A DNA stretch of 64,000 bases, from contig NZ_CP020700.1 in NCBI RefSeq assembly GCF_003932715.1, positions 7,834,501 to 7,898,500 on the forward strand. The letters run 5' to 3'. This document shows positions 34,672 to 42,454 of the stretch, piece after piece. The stretch is from Streptomyces tsukubensis. GTDB taxonomy: Bacteria > Actinomycetota > Actinomycetes > Streptomycetales > Streptomycetaceae. The translations under genes were made by a program, and so were the position numbers. Position 1 is the first letter of the stretch; every line of letters starts with the position of its first letter. The notes beneath the pieces are model-generated. The model was not told the origin of the DNA, made no database searches, and saw only the letters and a program-made list of their open reading frames with translations.

Positions 34672-37287
34672 GTGAATCCGGAGTACGGCGTGTACTGCCA
34701 GACGGACGGTGACTTCTACGACGCACCGCACCGCGCCGACGGCACCGCGACCCCGGACGCCTCCCTCTTCGAGCCCGCCCGCGACCCCGCCCCCGAGGGC
34801 TGGGAGACCCACCGCAGCGGCGACTGGCTGAGCTTCCACCCCGCCGGCGTGGAACTGCCCGCCCAGGGCTGGAAGATCCACGTCTCGGCCGCGGCCGACA
34901 ACGCCGCCTCCGTCCTCCGCCGGGTCCACGGCCACTGTCTGGCCCACCGGATCCCGCACAAGTTCGTCCCCGCCCCCCGCCTGCTCCACTTACGAAACGC
35001 CAAGTACGCGGACCGCGCGGGCAGCGGCAAGTTCATCACCGTCTATCCCCCCGCCGAGGACTCCTTCCAGGAGATCTGCGAGGCGCTGACCGGACTCCTC
35101 GACGGCGAGCACGGGCCGTACGTCCTGAGCGACCTGCGGCTCGGCGAAGGCCCGGTCTACGTGCGGTACGGAGCCTTCGCCGCCCGCTACTGCCTCGGCC
35201 CCGACGGCCGCCCCGTGCCCGCCGTCGCAAACCCCGAGGGGACCCTCGTCCCCGATCCGCGCGGCCCCTTCCTGCGGATACCCGGCTGGGTCGACCCGCC
35301 CGCCTTCCTCCGCCCGCACCTCGACGCCCGCGAGGCCCTCGGCACCACCGGGACACCGTACGAAATCGAAGCCGCCCTGCACTTCTCCAACGGCGGCGGC
35401 GTCTACCGGGCCCGCGACAGCCGCACCGGGGAGACCGTCGTCCTCAAGGAGGCCCGGCCCCATGCCGGACTCGCCGCCGACGGCGCCGACGCCGTCGCCC
35501 GGCTGGAGTCCGAACGCACGGCGCTGGAGCAGCTCGCCGGATTCGACTGCGTACCCGCCGTCCGTGAGGCCTTCGACCTCGGCGGCCACCGCTTCCTGGC
35601 TCTGGAGCACATCGAGGGCAACACCCTCAACACCCTCCTCGCCCGGCGCTATCCGCTCTCCGCGCCCGACCCCGCGCCCGAAGCCCTCGCCGAACACGCC
35701 GCCTGGGTCGAGCGCATCCACGGACTCGTCGAGGACGCCGTACGCCGGATCCACGCCCGCGGCCTCGTCTTCAGCGATCTGCACATGAACAACATCATGG
35801 TCAGCGAGGACGAGTCCCGTGTCGTCCTCCTCGACTTCGAGGCCGCGTTCCCGGCCACGGACGAGGACCGCCGGCAGATCGTCGCCAACCCGGCCTTCGT
35901 CGCCCCCGCCGACCGCACCGGCACCGGCATCGACCGGTACGCCCTCGCCTGTCTGCGCATCGCCCTGCTCGCGCCCCTGACCACCCTCTTCTTCATCGAC
36001 CGCGGCCTAGCCCCCCGGATGGCCCGTGACACGGCGCGCCTCTTCGGCACCGGCGAAGCCGCCCTCGTCCCCGCCGTCCGCGAGATCGTCCGCGGCAGGC
36101 CCGGCGAACACGCGCCCGAACCCGCCGTCCCCGAACCGGACGACTGGCCCTGGAGCCGGGACTCCATGGCCCGCGCGATCGCCGCCTCCTTCACCCCCGA
36201 ACGCGAGGACCGCTGCTTCCCCGGCGACATCACCCAGTTCGCCACCCCGGTGGGCGGCCAGTGCTTCGGCACCGGCGCCGCCGGAGTCCTCCACGCCCTG
36301 CACGAGACCGGCGCGCCGCCCTGCCCGGAAGCCGTCGAATGGCTGCTGACCCGGACCAAGACCGTCGCCCCCGGCACCCCGCCCGGCTTCCACGACGGAC
36401 TCGCGGGCATCGCCTGGACCCTCAACCGCCTCGGCCACCGCGACCGGGCCGCCGAACTCGCCCACCTCGTGGCCGAACAGCCCCTCGACCGGCTCACCCC
36501 CGATCTCCACAGCGGGCAGGCCGGAATCGCCCTCGCCTTCGACGAACTGGCCCGGGACGCCTCCGGCTCCGACGCCACCGCCTTCGCCGCGGCGGCCGAC
36601 CGCTGCGCCGCCTACGCCGCCGGATCCCTGACCGAAGGGCGCCCCTCGCCCCGCACCGGGCTGCTGCACGGCGCCACCGGCCTCGCCCTCCTCTTCGTAC
36701 GGAGGTACGAGTCCACCGGCGATCCGGCCCTGCTCGACCTGGCCCGGACCGCACTCGCCCGCGACCTGGACCGCTGCAAACCCGGCAAGTCCGGAGAGCT
36801 GATGGTCGTCGAGGGCAAACGGCTGATGCCCTACCTCGGGGCCGGCAGCGCCGGAATCGCCGTCGTCCTCGACGAGTATCTGGCCCACCGCCCCGACGAG
36901 CGGTTCGAAGCCGCCCGGGAGACGATCGCGCCCGCCCTGCGCGCCGCCTTCTACGTCCAGCCCGGGCTCTACCGGGGCGTCGCCGGACTCGTCCTCCACC
37001 TCGCCCGCACCCCCGCGGGTGACCCCGCCGAACGGCGCAGCGCCGTCGAGCGCCACACCCGGCTCCTCGGCCTCCAGGCCACCCCCTACCGGGGCGACCT
37101 CGCCTTCCCCGGAGAGCAGATGATGCGCCGGTCCATGGACCTGGCCACCGGCACCGCCGGGGTACTGCTCGCCCTCGGCAGCGCGTACGGGGACACCCCG
37201 GCCGCCCTGCCGTTCCTCCCGCCGCCACCGCGGCCCACAGACCGGCCCCATCCAGGGGTCGCGCACCACCAACCGTCCCCACGATGA
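34672..37287 (+). CDS. ramC: Class III lanthipeptide synthetase LanKC (RamC/AmfT-like)
   Basis: 871 residues. N-terminal lyase region (about 1-220), kinase domain (about 230-500) and LanC-like cyclase region (about 520-860). The kinase has GGGVYRARDS, VVLKEARPHAG near 259, FSDLHMNNIMV near 367 and VVLLDFEAAF near 385. The cyclase region has repeated GxAG motifs but no Cys-His-Gly zinc ligands, which marks class III rather than class IV. It dehydrates Ser in the precursor and forms labionin or lanthionine. GTG start chosen because AAGGAGG precedes it at 34661-34667. Codon 107 is TTA (34990-34992), pointing to bldA dependence. Its stop lies 12 bases before the precursor gene. Confidence 0.94.
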   Translation: MNPEYGVYCQTDGDFYDAPHRADGTATPDASLFEPARDPAPEGWETHRSGDWLSFHPAGVELPAQGWKIHVSAAADNAASVLRRVHGHCLAHRIPHKFVPAPRLLHLRNAKYADRAGSGKFITVYPPAEDSFQEICEALTGLLDGEHGPYVLSDLRLGEGPVYVRYGAFAARYCLGPDGRPVPAVANPEGTLVPDPRGPFLRIPGWVDPPAFLRPHLDAREALGTTGTPYEIEAALHFSNGGGVYRARDSRTGETVVLKEARPHAGLAADGADAVARLESERTALEQLAGFDCVPAVREAFDLGGHRFLALEHIEGNTLNTLLARRYPLSAPDPAPEALAEHAAWVERIHGLVEDAVRRIHARGLVFSDLHMNNIMVSEDESRVVLLDFEAAFPATDEDRRQIVANPAFVAPADRTGTGIDRYALACLRIALLAPLTTLFFIDRGLAPRMARDTARLFGTGEAALVPAVREIVRGRPGEHAPEPAVPEPDDWPWSRDSMARAIAASFTPEREDRCFPGDITQFATPVGGQCFGTGAAGVLHALHETGAPPCPEAVEWLLTRTKTVAPGTPPGFHDGLAGIAWTLNRLGHRDRAAELAHLVAEQPLDRLTPDLHSGQAGIALAFDELARDASGSDATAFAAAADRCAAYAAGSLTEGRPSPRTGLLHGATGLALLFVRRYESTGDPALLDLARTALARDLDRCKPGKSGELMVVEGKRLMPYLGAGSAGIAVVLDEYLAHRPDERFEAARETIAPALRAAFYVQPGLYRGVAGLVLHLARTPAGDPAERRSAVERHTRLLGLQATPYRGDLAFPGEQMMRRSMDLATGTAGVLLALGSAYGDTPAALPFLPPPPRPTDRPHPGVAHHQPSPR

Positions 37288-37298
37288 AGGAGTTTGTC

Positions 37299-37427
37299 AT
37301 GGCGCTTCTCGACCTCCAGGCCCTTGAGATCACCGAGGACGAGGCTTTCGGCGACGTCGAGACGGGCAGCAACCTCAGCCTGACGTCCTGTGGTCACAAC
37401 AGCCACCTGAGCCTGCTGGCCTGCTGA
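37299..37427 (+). CDS. ramS: Class III lanthipeptide precursor, SapB/AmfS-like
   Basis: 42 residues: leader MALLDLQALEITEDEAFGDV plus E, and core starting TGSNLSLTSC, then GHNSHLSLLAC. The leader has the class III LLDLQ recognition helix. The core has two S-x2-S-x3-C motifs (core positions 3/6/10 and 14/17/21), each able to form one labionin or lanthionine ring, as in the aerial-mycelium surfactant SapB. The linker between rings is one residue longer than in SapB and nothing follows the last Cys. ATG 37299 is favoured over the in-frame ATG 37284 because GAAGGAG lies at 37286-37292. It sits between the synthetase and exporters. Confidence 0.92.
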   Translation: MALLDLQALEITEDEAFGDVETGSNLSLTSCGHNSHLSLLAC

Positions 37428-37443
37428 CGCCCCCTCGGCGTAC

Positions 37444-37479
37444 GGACCGGTTCCGGGGCTGTCGCCCCGGGGCCGGTCC
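37444..37479 (+). terminator. Strong hairpin just after the lanthipeptide precursor gene
   Basis: GGACCGG-TT-CCGGGGC, loop TGTC, GCCCCGG-GG-CCGGTCC: two 7-bp arms joined by two G-U pairs give a 16-bp stem 16 bases after the precursor stop. It separates the highly needed precursor from the exporter genes and probably acts as a partial terminator or mRNA-stabilising element that raises precursor over exporter expression. Confidence 0.8.
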
Positions 37480-37627
37480 CGTCCGTCCGGCCGCCCTCCC
37501 CGGCCGGACCGGCACACCGGAAGGACCCGCACACCGGAAGGACCGTCCGCATGACGACCGGCCGCACCCGGCTCCCGGCCCCCGGGAACCCGGCCCGCAC
37601 GGGCCCGTACCGGATCCGGCCCCTCTC

Positions 37628-39526
37628 ATGAGCGACGCCCGCACCACCGCTCCGCCGCACCCGTCCCCGTCCCCGTCCCCGTCTTCACGGAGGTCCGGCC
37701 GCTCCGGCCGGGCCGATCGGGCCCTGATCGCCGTCCTCGTCCTCTGCACCACCGCGGGCGCCCTCGCCGCCGTCGCGCTCCCCGCCGTACTCGGCCGGAC
37801 CCTGGACCGGGTGGTCACCGGGGGCGAAGTCCCCTGGGCCGGACTGGCGCTCTGCGCCGCACTGACCGCCGCCGACGCGGGGCTCGACGCACTCGTCGCC
37901 CTCCTCGGCGGCACCAGCACCGCCGCCCGCACCGCCCGGCTCCGCACCGAAGTCCTCGACCGGCTGCTGCGCGCGGCCCCGAGGGACGCCGGTGCCCTGC
38001 CGCCCGGGGACCTCACCACCAGGGTCACCGCCAACGCGGCCGACGCCGCGTCCGTCCCCGTCACGGCCGCGGCCGCCGTCCCCGGCGCGCTGCTGCCCCT
38101 CGGCGCCGCCGTCGCCCTGCTCCTCATCGACCCGTGGACCGGCCTCGCCCTCATCGCCGGACTCCCCGCCGCCGTCCTCCTGCTCCGTGTCCTGCTGCGG
38201 CGCAGCGCCGACGCCGCCGCCGACTACCAGCGCGAACAGGCCCTCGTCGCCACCCGGCTGACGGAGGCGCTCGACGGCATCGCCACCGTCCGCGCCGCCG
38301 GTACGGCGGCCCGCGAGCACAGCAGGATCACCGAACCACTCGGCCGCCTCGCCGCCCACGGCCGCCGCACCTGGCGCATCCAGGGCACCGCCACCGGCCA
38401 GGCCGCCGTCCTGATGCCCCTGCTGACCGTGGTCGTCCTCGCCGTCGCGGGCACCCGGCTCGCCGCGGGCGCGATCACGGTCGGCGATCTCCTCGCCGTC
38501 TCGCGGTACGCGGTACTCGCCCTCGGCCTCGGCGCCCTCACCGGCACCCTCGGCGCCCTCGCCCGGGGCCGCGCCGCCGCCGCCCGGCTGGACCCGCTGC
38601 TCGCCCTCGCACCCGTACCGCACCGCTCCCTCGTCCTGCCGCCCGGCGGCCCCGGCACCCTCGAACTCCGGGACGTCGGCGTCGTCCGCGACGGCCGGAC
38701 CCTGCTGGAGGGCATCACGCTCACCGTGCCCGGCGGCACGTCCGCGGCCGTCGTCGGCCGCTCCGGCGCCGGGAAATCGCTGCTCGCCGCCGTCGCCGGA
38801 CGGCTCACCGACCCCGACACCGGGACCGTCGCCGTCGACGGCGTCCCCCTGGACGGCGCCGACCCGATCCGGCTCCGGCACGACATCGGCTACGCCTTCG
38901 CCCGCCCCGCCCTCCTCGGCACCACGGTCGAGGACGCCGTCGCACTCGGCCCCGACCGGCCCGGACCCGGAGCCGTCGACACCGCGCTCCGCGACGCCAG
39001 CGCCGACGGATTCGTCGCCCTGCTGCCCGCCGGAGCCCGGACCCCGCTCGCCGGAGCGCCCCTCTCCGGCGGCGAGTACCAGCGCCTCGGACTCGCCCGG
39101 GCCTTCGTCCGCGACGCCCGCCTCCTCGTCCTCGACGATGCCACCTCCAGCCTCGACACCGTCACCGAGGCCCGTATCCAGCACGCCCTCGCCCGCCGGG
39201 CCGGGACCTGCACCCGGCTGCTGGTCGCCCACCGCGCGGCCACCGCGGCCGCCGCCGACCAGGTGGTCTGGCTGGACGGCGGGAGGCTGCGCGCGACCGG
39301 GCGCCACACCGACCTGTGGCGCGATCCGGAGTACCGGGCGGTCTTCAGCACACCCGACCCCGCAGAGGCCCCCGACCCCGCAGAGGCGCCCGACTCCGCA
39401 GAGGCGCCCGAAGCCCCCGAGCTGCTCGAACCACCGGAACCGCCCGGTCCCTCCGGCGCCCGAGACGACTCCCACTCCCTCCCCGCGCCCTCCCACGCCC
39501 TCACCGCGGCCGAGGAGCCGTCATGA
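37628..39526 (+). CDS. ABC exporter half-transporter 1 of the lanthipeptide cluster
   Basis: 632 residues: membrane domain with about six helices (about 30-320), then an ATPase domain. Walker A GRSGAGKSLL near 376, signature LSGGEYQRLGLARAF near 478, Walker B LLVLDDATSSLD near 500. The Walker B carboxylate is followed by Asp rather than the usual catalytic Glu, so this site may be the degenerate one of a heterodimer. The last 60 residues contain repeats of (A/P)EAPDxAEAP and are likely disordered. ATG 37628 lies 200 bases after the precursor stop. Equivalent to RamA/RamB or AmfB/AmfA; which one is not clear. Confidence 0.9.
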   Translation: MSDARTTAPPHPSPSPSPSSRRSGRSGRADRALIAVLVLCTTAGALAAVALPAVLGRTLDRVVTGGEVPWAGLALCAALTAADAGLDALVALLGGTSTAARTARLRTEVLDRLLRAAPRDAGALPPGDLTTRVTANAADAASVPVTAAAAVPGALLPLGAAVALLLIDPWTGLALIAGLPAAVLLLRVLLRRSADAAADYQREQALVATRLTEALDGIATVRAAGTAAREHSRITEPLGRLAAHGRRTWRIQGTATGQAAVLMPLLTVVVLAVAGTRLAAGAITVGDLLAVSRYAVLALGLGALTGTLGALARGRAAAARLDPLLALAPVPHRSLVLPPGGPGTLELRDVGVVRDGRTLLEGITLTVPGGTSAAVVGRSGAGKSLLAAVAGRLTDPDTGTVAVDGVPLDGADPIRLRHDIGYAFARPALLGTTVEDAVALGPDRPGPGAVDTALRDASADGFVALLPAGARTPLAGAPLSGGEYQRLGLARAFVRDARLLVLDDATSSLDTVTEARIQHALARRAGTCTRLLVAHRAATAAAADQVVWLDGGRLRATGRHTDLWRDPEYRAVFSTPDPAEAPDPAEAPDSAEAPEAPELLEPPEPPGPSGARDDSHSLPAPSHALTAAEEPS

Positions 39527-41412
39527 CCGGTGCACCCGACGACGTATCCGGCGCCCACGGAAGCAACGACTCCCGCGGAAGCAGCCACTCCGGCTCCGGA
39601 CGCCGGGCCGAACAGCGCGCCCTGCGCCGCGTCGCCGCCGAAGGCCTGCCCTTCCTCCGGGCCCGCACCCGGGTGCTCCGCGGACTGCTCGGCTGGTCCC
39701 TGCTGGAGTTCGCGCAGACCTTCGCGGGCGGATACGCCGTCGCCCGCGCCCTCGACGACGGCTTCCTCGCCGGAGAACCCCGTACCGGAACGCTCTGGCT
39801 GGCGCTCGCCGCCGTCGCCGTCGTCCCCGCCTTCCTCGCCCAGCGCGGCGTCTTCGCCGGCCTCGCCGACCTCGTCGAACCCCTGCGGGACGGTCTGGTA
39901 CGGAGGGCCACCGCCAGGGCCCTGACCACGGAAGGGGGCAACCCCACCACGGGCACCGGAGCAGTCTCCCGGGTCACCCACCAGAGCGAAATCGCCCGCG
40001 ACGGCTGGGCCGGACTGGTCCTCGCGCTCCGGGGATTCGTCTTCACCTCCGCCGGGGCGCTCGCCGGACTCGCGACCCTCTCCCCGCTGCTGCTCGTCGT
40101 CGTCCTGCCGCCGCTGCTGCTCGGCACCGGACTCTTCCTCGCCACCCTGATCCCGATGGGCGCCCGGCAGCGGGACTACTTGGACGCCGACGAGGCCTTC
40201 GCCGCGCACACCGGCCGGACCACCGCCGCCCTCCGCGATATCGCAGCCACCGGGGCGGCCGACCCGATCGCCGGGCGCAGCCGGGAGCTCGCCGAAGCCC
40301 AGACCGCCGCCGCCCGCTCCCTCGCCCGCTGGTCCGCCCTGCGGATCATCGCGCTCGCCGTCGGCGAACGGCTGCCCCCAGTCCTGCTCCTGGCCGCCGC
40401 CCCCTGGCTGATGGACCACGGACTGACCACCGGCGGACTCATCGGCGCCTTCACCTATCTGACGACGTCCCTCGCGCCCGCGCTCAACGCCCTGCTGGCC
40501 GCCCTCGGCACGGCAGGCGGACGGCTCCTCGTCGTCCTGGACCGGTTCACCGGACGGGCCGAACTGCCCCCCGACCCGGCCGCGGCACCCGACGGCCGGG
40601 GCGCCGTGCACCGTACCGTCCCGCGCACCGCTGCCGTCGTCCCGGTGCCCCGCGCCGAACTGCGGCAGGTGTCCTTCGCGTACGGCCCCCGGGCCCGGCC
40701 GGTTCTCGACCGGCTCGACCTGCGCCTGCTCCCGGGCGACCACCTCGCCGTCGTCGGCCCCAGCGGCAGCGGCAAGTCCACGCTCGCCGCCGTACTCGCC
40801 GGAGTGGCGCGGCCGACCGCCGGTGAAGTGCGCTGGCTGGGCCGCCCGGCCGCCGGTCAGGAGCCGACCGCGGTCCGTACCCTGCTGCCCCAGCAGCCGT
40901 ACGTCTTCACCGGCACGCTCCGCGACAACCTCCGCTATCTGCGGCCCGGCGCGCCCGACGGCGACCTCGCGGCCGCCGTCACCGCCATCGGCCTCGACGC
41001 CCTCGCGGCACGCCTCGGCGGACTGGACGCGCCCCTCGACCCCCGCCGGCTCTCCCAGGGGGAGCGGCAGCTCGTCGCCCTGGGCCGGGCCCATGTGGCG
41101 ACCGCGCCGCTGCTCGTCCTCGACGAGGCGACCAGCCATCTCGACCCGGCGGCCGAGGCCCGCGCGGAGACCGCGCTCGCGGCCCGCGCCGACACGCTCG
41201 TCGTGGTGGCGCACCGGCTGTCGTCCGCCCGGCGCGCCGCACGCGTTCTCGTGATGGACGGCACCCGCACCGAGGAAGGCACCCCGGACGAACTGCTCAC
41301 GCGCTCCGCACTCTTCCGCGAACTGACCGGCCGCTGGGCTCCGCCGCAGGCCCCGGAGGCCCCTCCCGGCCAGGCGGACCAGGCGGACCAGGCGGTCCGT
41401 TCGTCCCGGTAG
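39523..41412 (+). CDS. ABC exporter half-transporter 2 of the lanthipeptide cluster
   Basis: 629 residues: polar N terminus rich in Ser/Gly/His (about 1-35), membrane domain (about 50-340), ATPase with Walker A GPSGSGKSTL near 411, signature LSQGERQLVALGRAHV near 510 and Walker B LLVLDEATSHLD near 531 with the catalytic Glu present. Its canonical site complements the Glu-less partner encoded upstream, as expected for a heterodimeric exporter of the modified peptide. The ATG overlaps the partner's TGA (ATGA), indicating coupled translation. It ends 21 bases from the convergent response-regulator gene. Confidence 0.9.
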   Translation: MTGAPDDVSGAHGSNDSRGSSHSGSGRRAEQRALRRVAAEGLPFLRARTRVLRGLLGWSLLEFAQTFAGGYAVARALDDGFLAGEPRTGTLWLALAAVAVVPAFLAQRGVFAGLADLVEPLRDGLVRRATARALTTEGGNPTTGTGAVSRVTHQSEIARDGWAGLVLALRGFVFTSAGALAGLATLSPLLLVVVLPPLLLGTGLFLATLIPMGARQRDYLDADEAFAAHTGRTTAALRDIAATGAADPIAGRSRELAEAQTAAARSLARWSALRIIALAVGERLPPVLLLAAAPWLMDHGLTTGGLIGAFTYLTTSLAPALNALLAALGTAGGRLLVVLDRFTGRAELPPDPAAAPDGRGAVHRTVPRTAAVVPVPRAELRQVSFAYGPRARPVLDRLDLRLLPGDHLAVVGPSGSGKSTLAAVLAGVARPTAGEVRWLGRPAAGQEPTAVRTLLPQQPYVFTGTLRDNLRYLRPGAPDGDLAAAVTAIGLDALAARLGGLDAPLDPRRLSQGERQLVALGRAHVATAPLLVLDEATSHLDPAAEARAETALAARADTLVVVAHRLSSARRAARVLVMDGTRTEEGTPDELLTRSALFRELTGRWAPPQAPEAPPGQADQADQAVRSSR

Positions 41413-41433
41413 CCGTGGTGCCCGCGGCGGCCG

Positions 41434-42039
41434 TCACAGCCAGCCGAAGTCCCGGGACAGCCGTATCGCGTCCAGCCGGTTCCGGCCGCCCGTCTTCCGT
41501 ATCGCCGCGGCCAGATAGTTGCGCACCGTCCCGCTCGCCAGATGCAGCGCACTGGCGATCGACGTCACCGACTCTCCCTCGGCGGCCAGCTCCAGCACCC
41601 GTAACTCTCTGGGGGACAATGGCACCTCGGAGGCGTTGAGCAGACCGAAGGCGAGCGACTCGTCGATATGCCGCCCGCCCGCCGCCACCTTCCCGACCGC
41701 ATCGCCGAGGCTGTCCACGGGGCCGAGCTTGTCGACGTACCCCATGGCCCCGGCGTCTCCGGCGCGGCGCAGATCACCCGCCCGGTCGGCCCGCGCCAGG
41801 ACCACCAGCCCAGGACCCGACTCCTCGGCACCGCGTAAGGACTCCATGAAGGTGAGCACCTCCATGGAGTGCGGACACTCAAGATCCGTGACGATCACGT
41901 CCGGTGGACACTCCTGTACGGCGGTCCTCACGCCGCCCTTGTCGGTGGCGTGTACGTCGAGGTTCTCGTCCTTGCTCAGCAGACAGGCCAGCGAGGCCCT
42001 CCACAGAGATACCGCATGGACCAGCAGAACCGTCGTCAT
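41434..42039 (-). CDS. ramR: LuxR-type response regulator, RamR/AmfR-like, with atypical receiver
   Basis: 201 residues. Receiver domain (about 1-115) and LuxR helix-turn-helix (about 135-195: LSPRELRVLELAAEGESVTS followed by GTVRNYLAAAIRKTGGRNR). Asp52 (IVTDLE) can accept phosphate, but the acidic pair after strand 1 is His8-Ala9 and the usual Thr/Ser is Ala, so metal-dependent phosphorylation is doubtful. ATG 42039 is preceded by AAGGAG. Codons 68 and 146 are TTA (41836-41838 and 41602-41604), an unusual pair that implies bldA control. It converges on the exporter genes and is the likely activator of the synthetase promoter. Confidence 0.87.
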   Translation of the reverse strand: MTTVLLVHAVSLWRASLACLLSKDENLDVHATDKGGVRTAVQECPPDVIVTDLECPHSMEVLTFMESLRGAEESGPGLVVLARADRAGDLRRAGDAGAMGYVDKLGPVDSLGDAVGKVAAGGRHIDESLAFGLLNASEVPLSPRELRVLELAAEGESVTSIASALHLASGTVRNYLAAAIRKTGGRNRLDAIRLSRDFGWL

Positions 42040-42454
42040 GTGATGCTCCTTTGCTCGTGGCCGCGTATCCACAGCGCAGTTGCACGACGCGCTGTGCGCC
42101 ACTGTTCACCAGTTCAGCACGGTTGAAACGCGCACCACTGACGAAATGACTAATACGGCCCGGTGGCGGGGGAGCGGTGGCCGGAATACAGGGCCGGAAT
42201 ATGACCCGCCGGTAGGAAACGGGAAACGGGAGGCGGGAGAGGCCTCCGGGAGGCCGGTGAAAGGCGGTACAACTCAGCCTGCTGATACGGGAGTTGGGAG
42301 TTCTCCCGAGGAGTGTGATGCGGGAGCGGCGGCGCGTTTCTCGTGGTGCCGAAACGCCCGCGGCCGGGCCGCGCCACGGTGCGGCGGCGGGTCCGGTGGA
42401 CGGGGAAGTGCCCGGAGGCGGGGTGTGCGGACCCCGCCCGGGCGGCGTGAATTC
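42040..42454. promoter_or_regulatory. Intergenic region between the MatC-like carrier and the response regulator
   Basis: 415 bases without a supported gene. Reading leftward it holds a probable terminator for the carrier gene: GGCGGGGT (42417-42424) and ACCCCGCC (42431-42438), an 8-bp perfect stem with a 6-base loop. Toward the regulator, the segment 42095-42160 is relatively AT-rich (CGTATTAGTCATTTCGTCAG on the minus strand) and probably carries the response-regulator promoter. The ribosome-binding site AAGGAG lies just before 42039. Confidence 0.55.

Noticed and set aside
37284..37298. ATG 37284 as start of the lanthipeptide precursor
   Set aside because: It would place the ribosome-binding site GAAGGAG inside the gene and add MKEFV before the conserved MALLDLQ leader; ATG 37299 fits RamS-type leaders.
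37685..39496. 603-codon Gly/Glu-rich frame antisense to the first lanthipeptide exporter
   Set aside because: No domain and low complexity; the plus strand encodes a full ABC exporter with all ATPase motifs.
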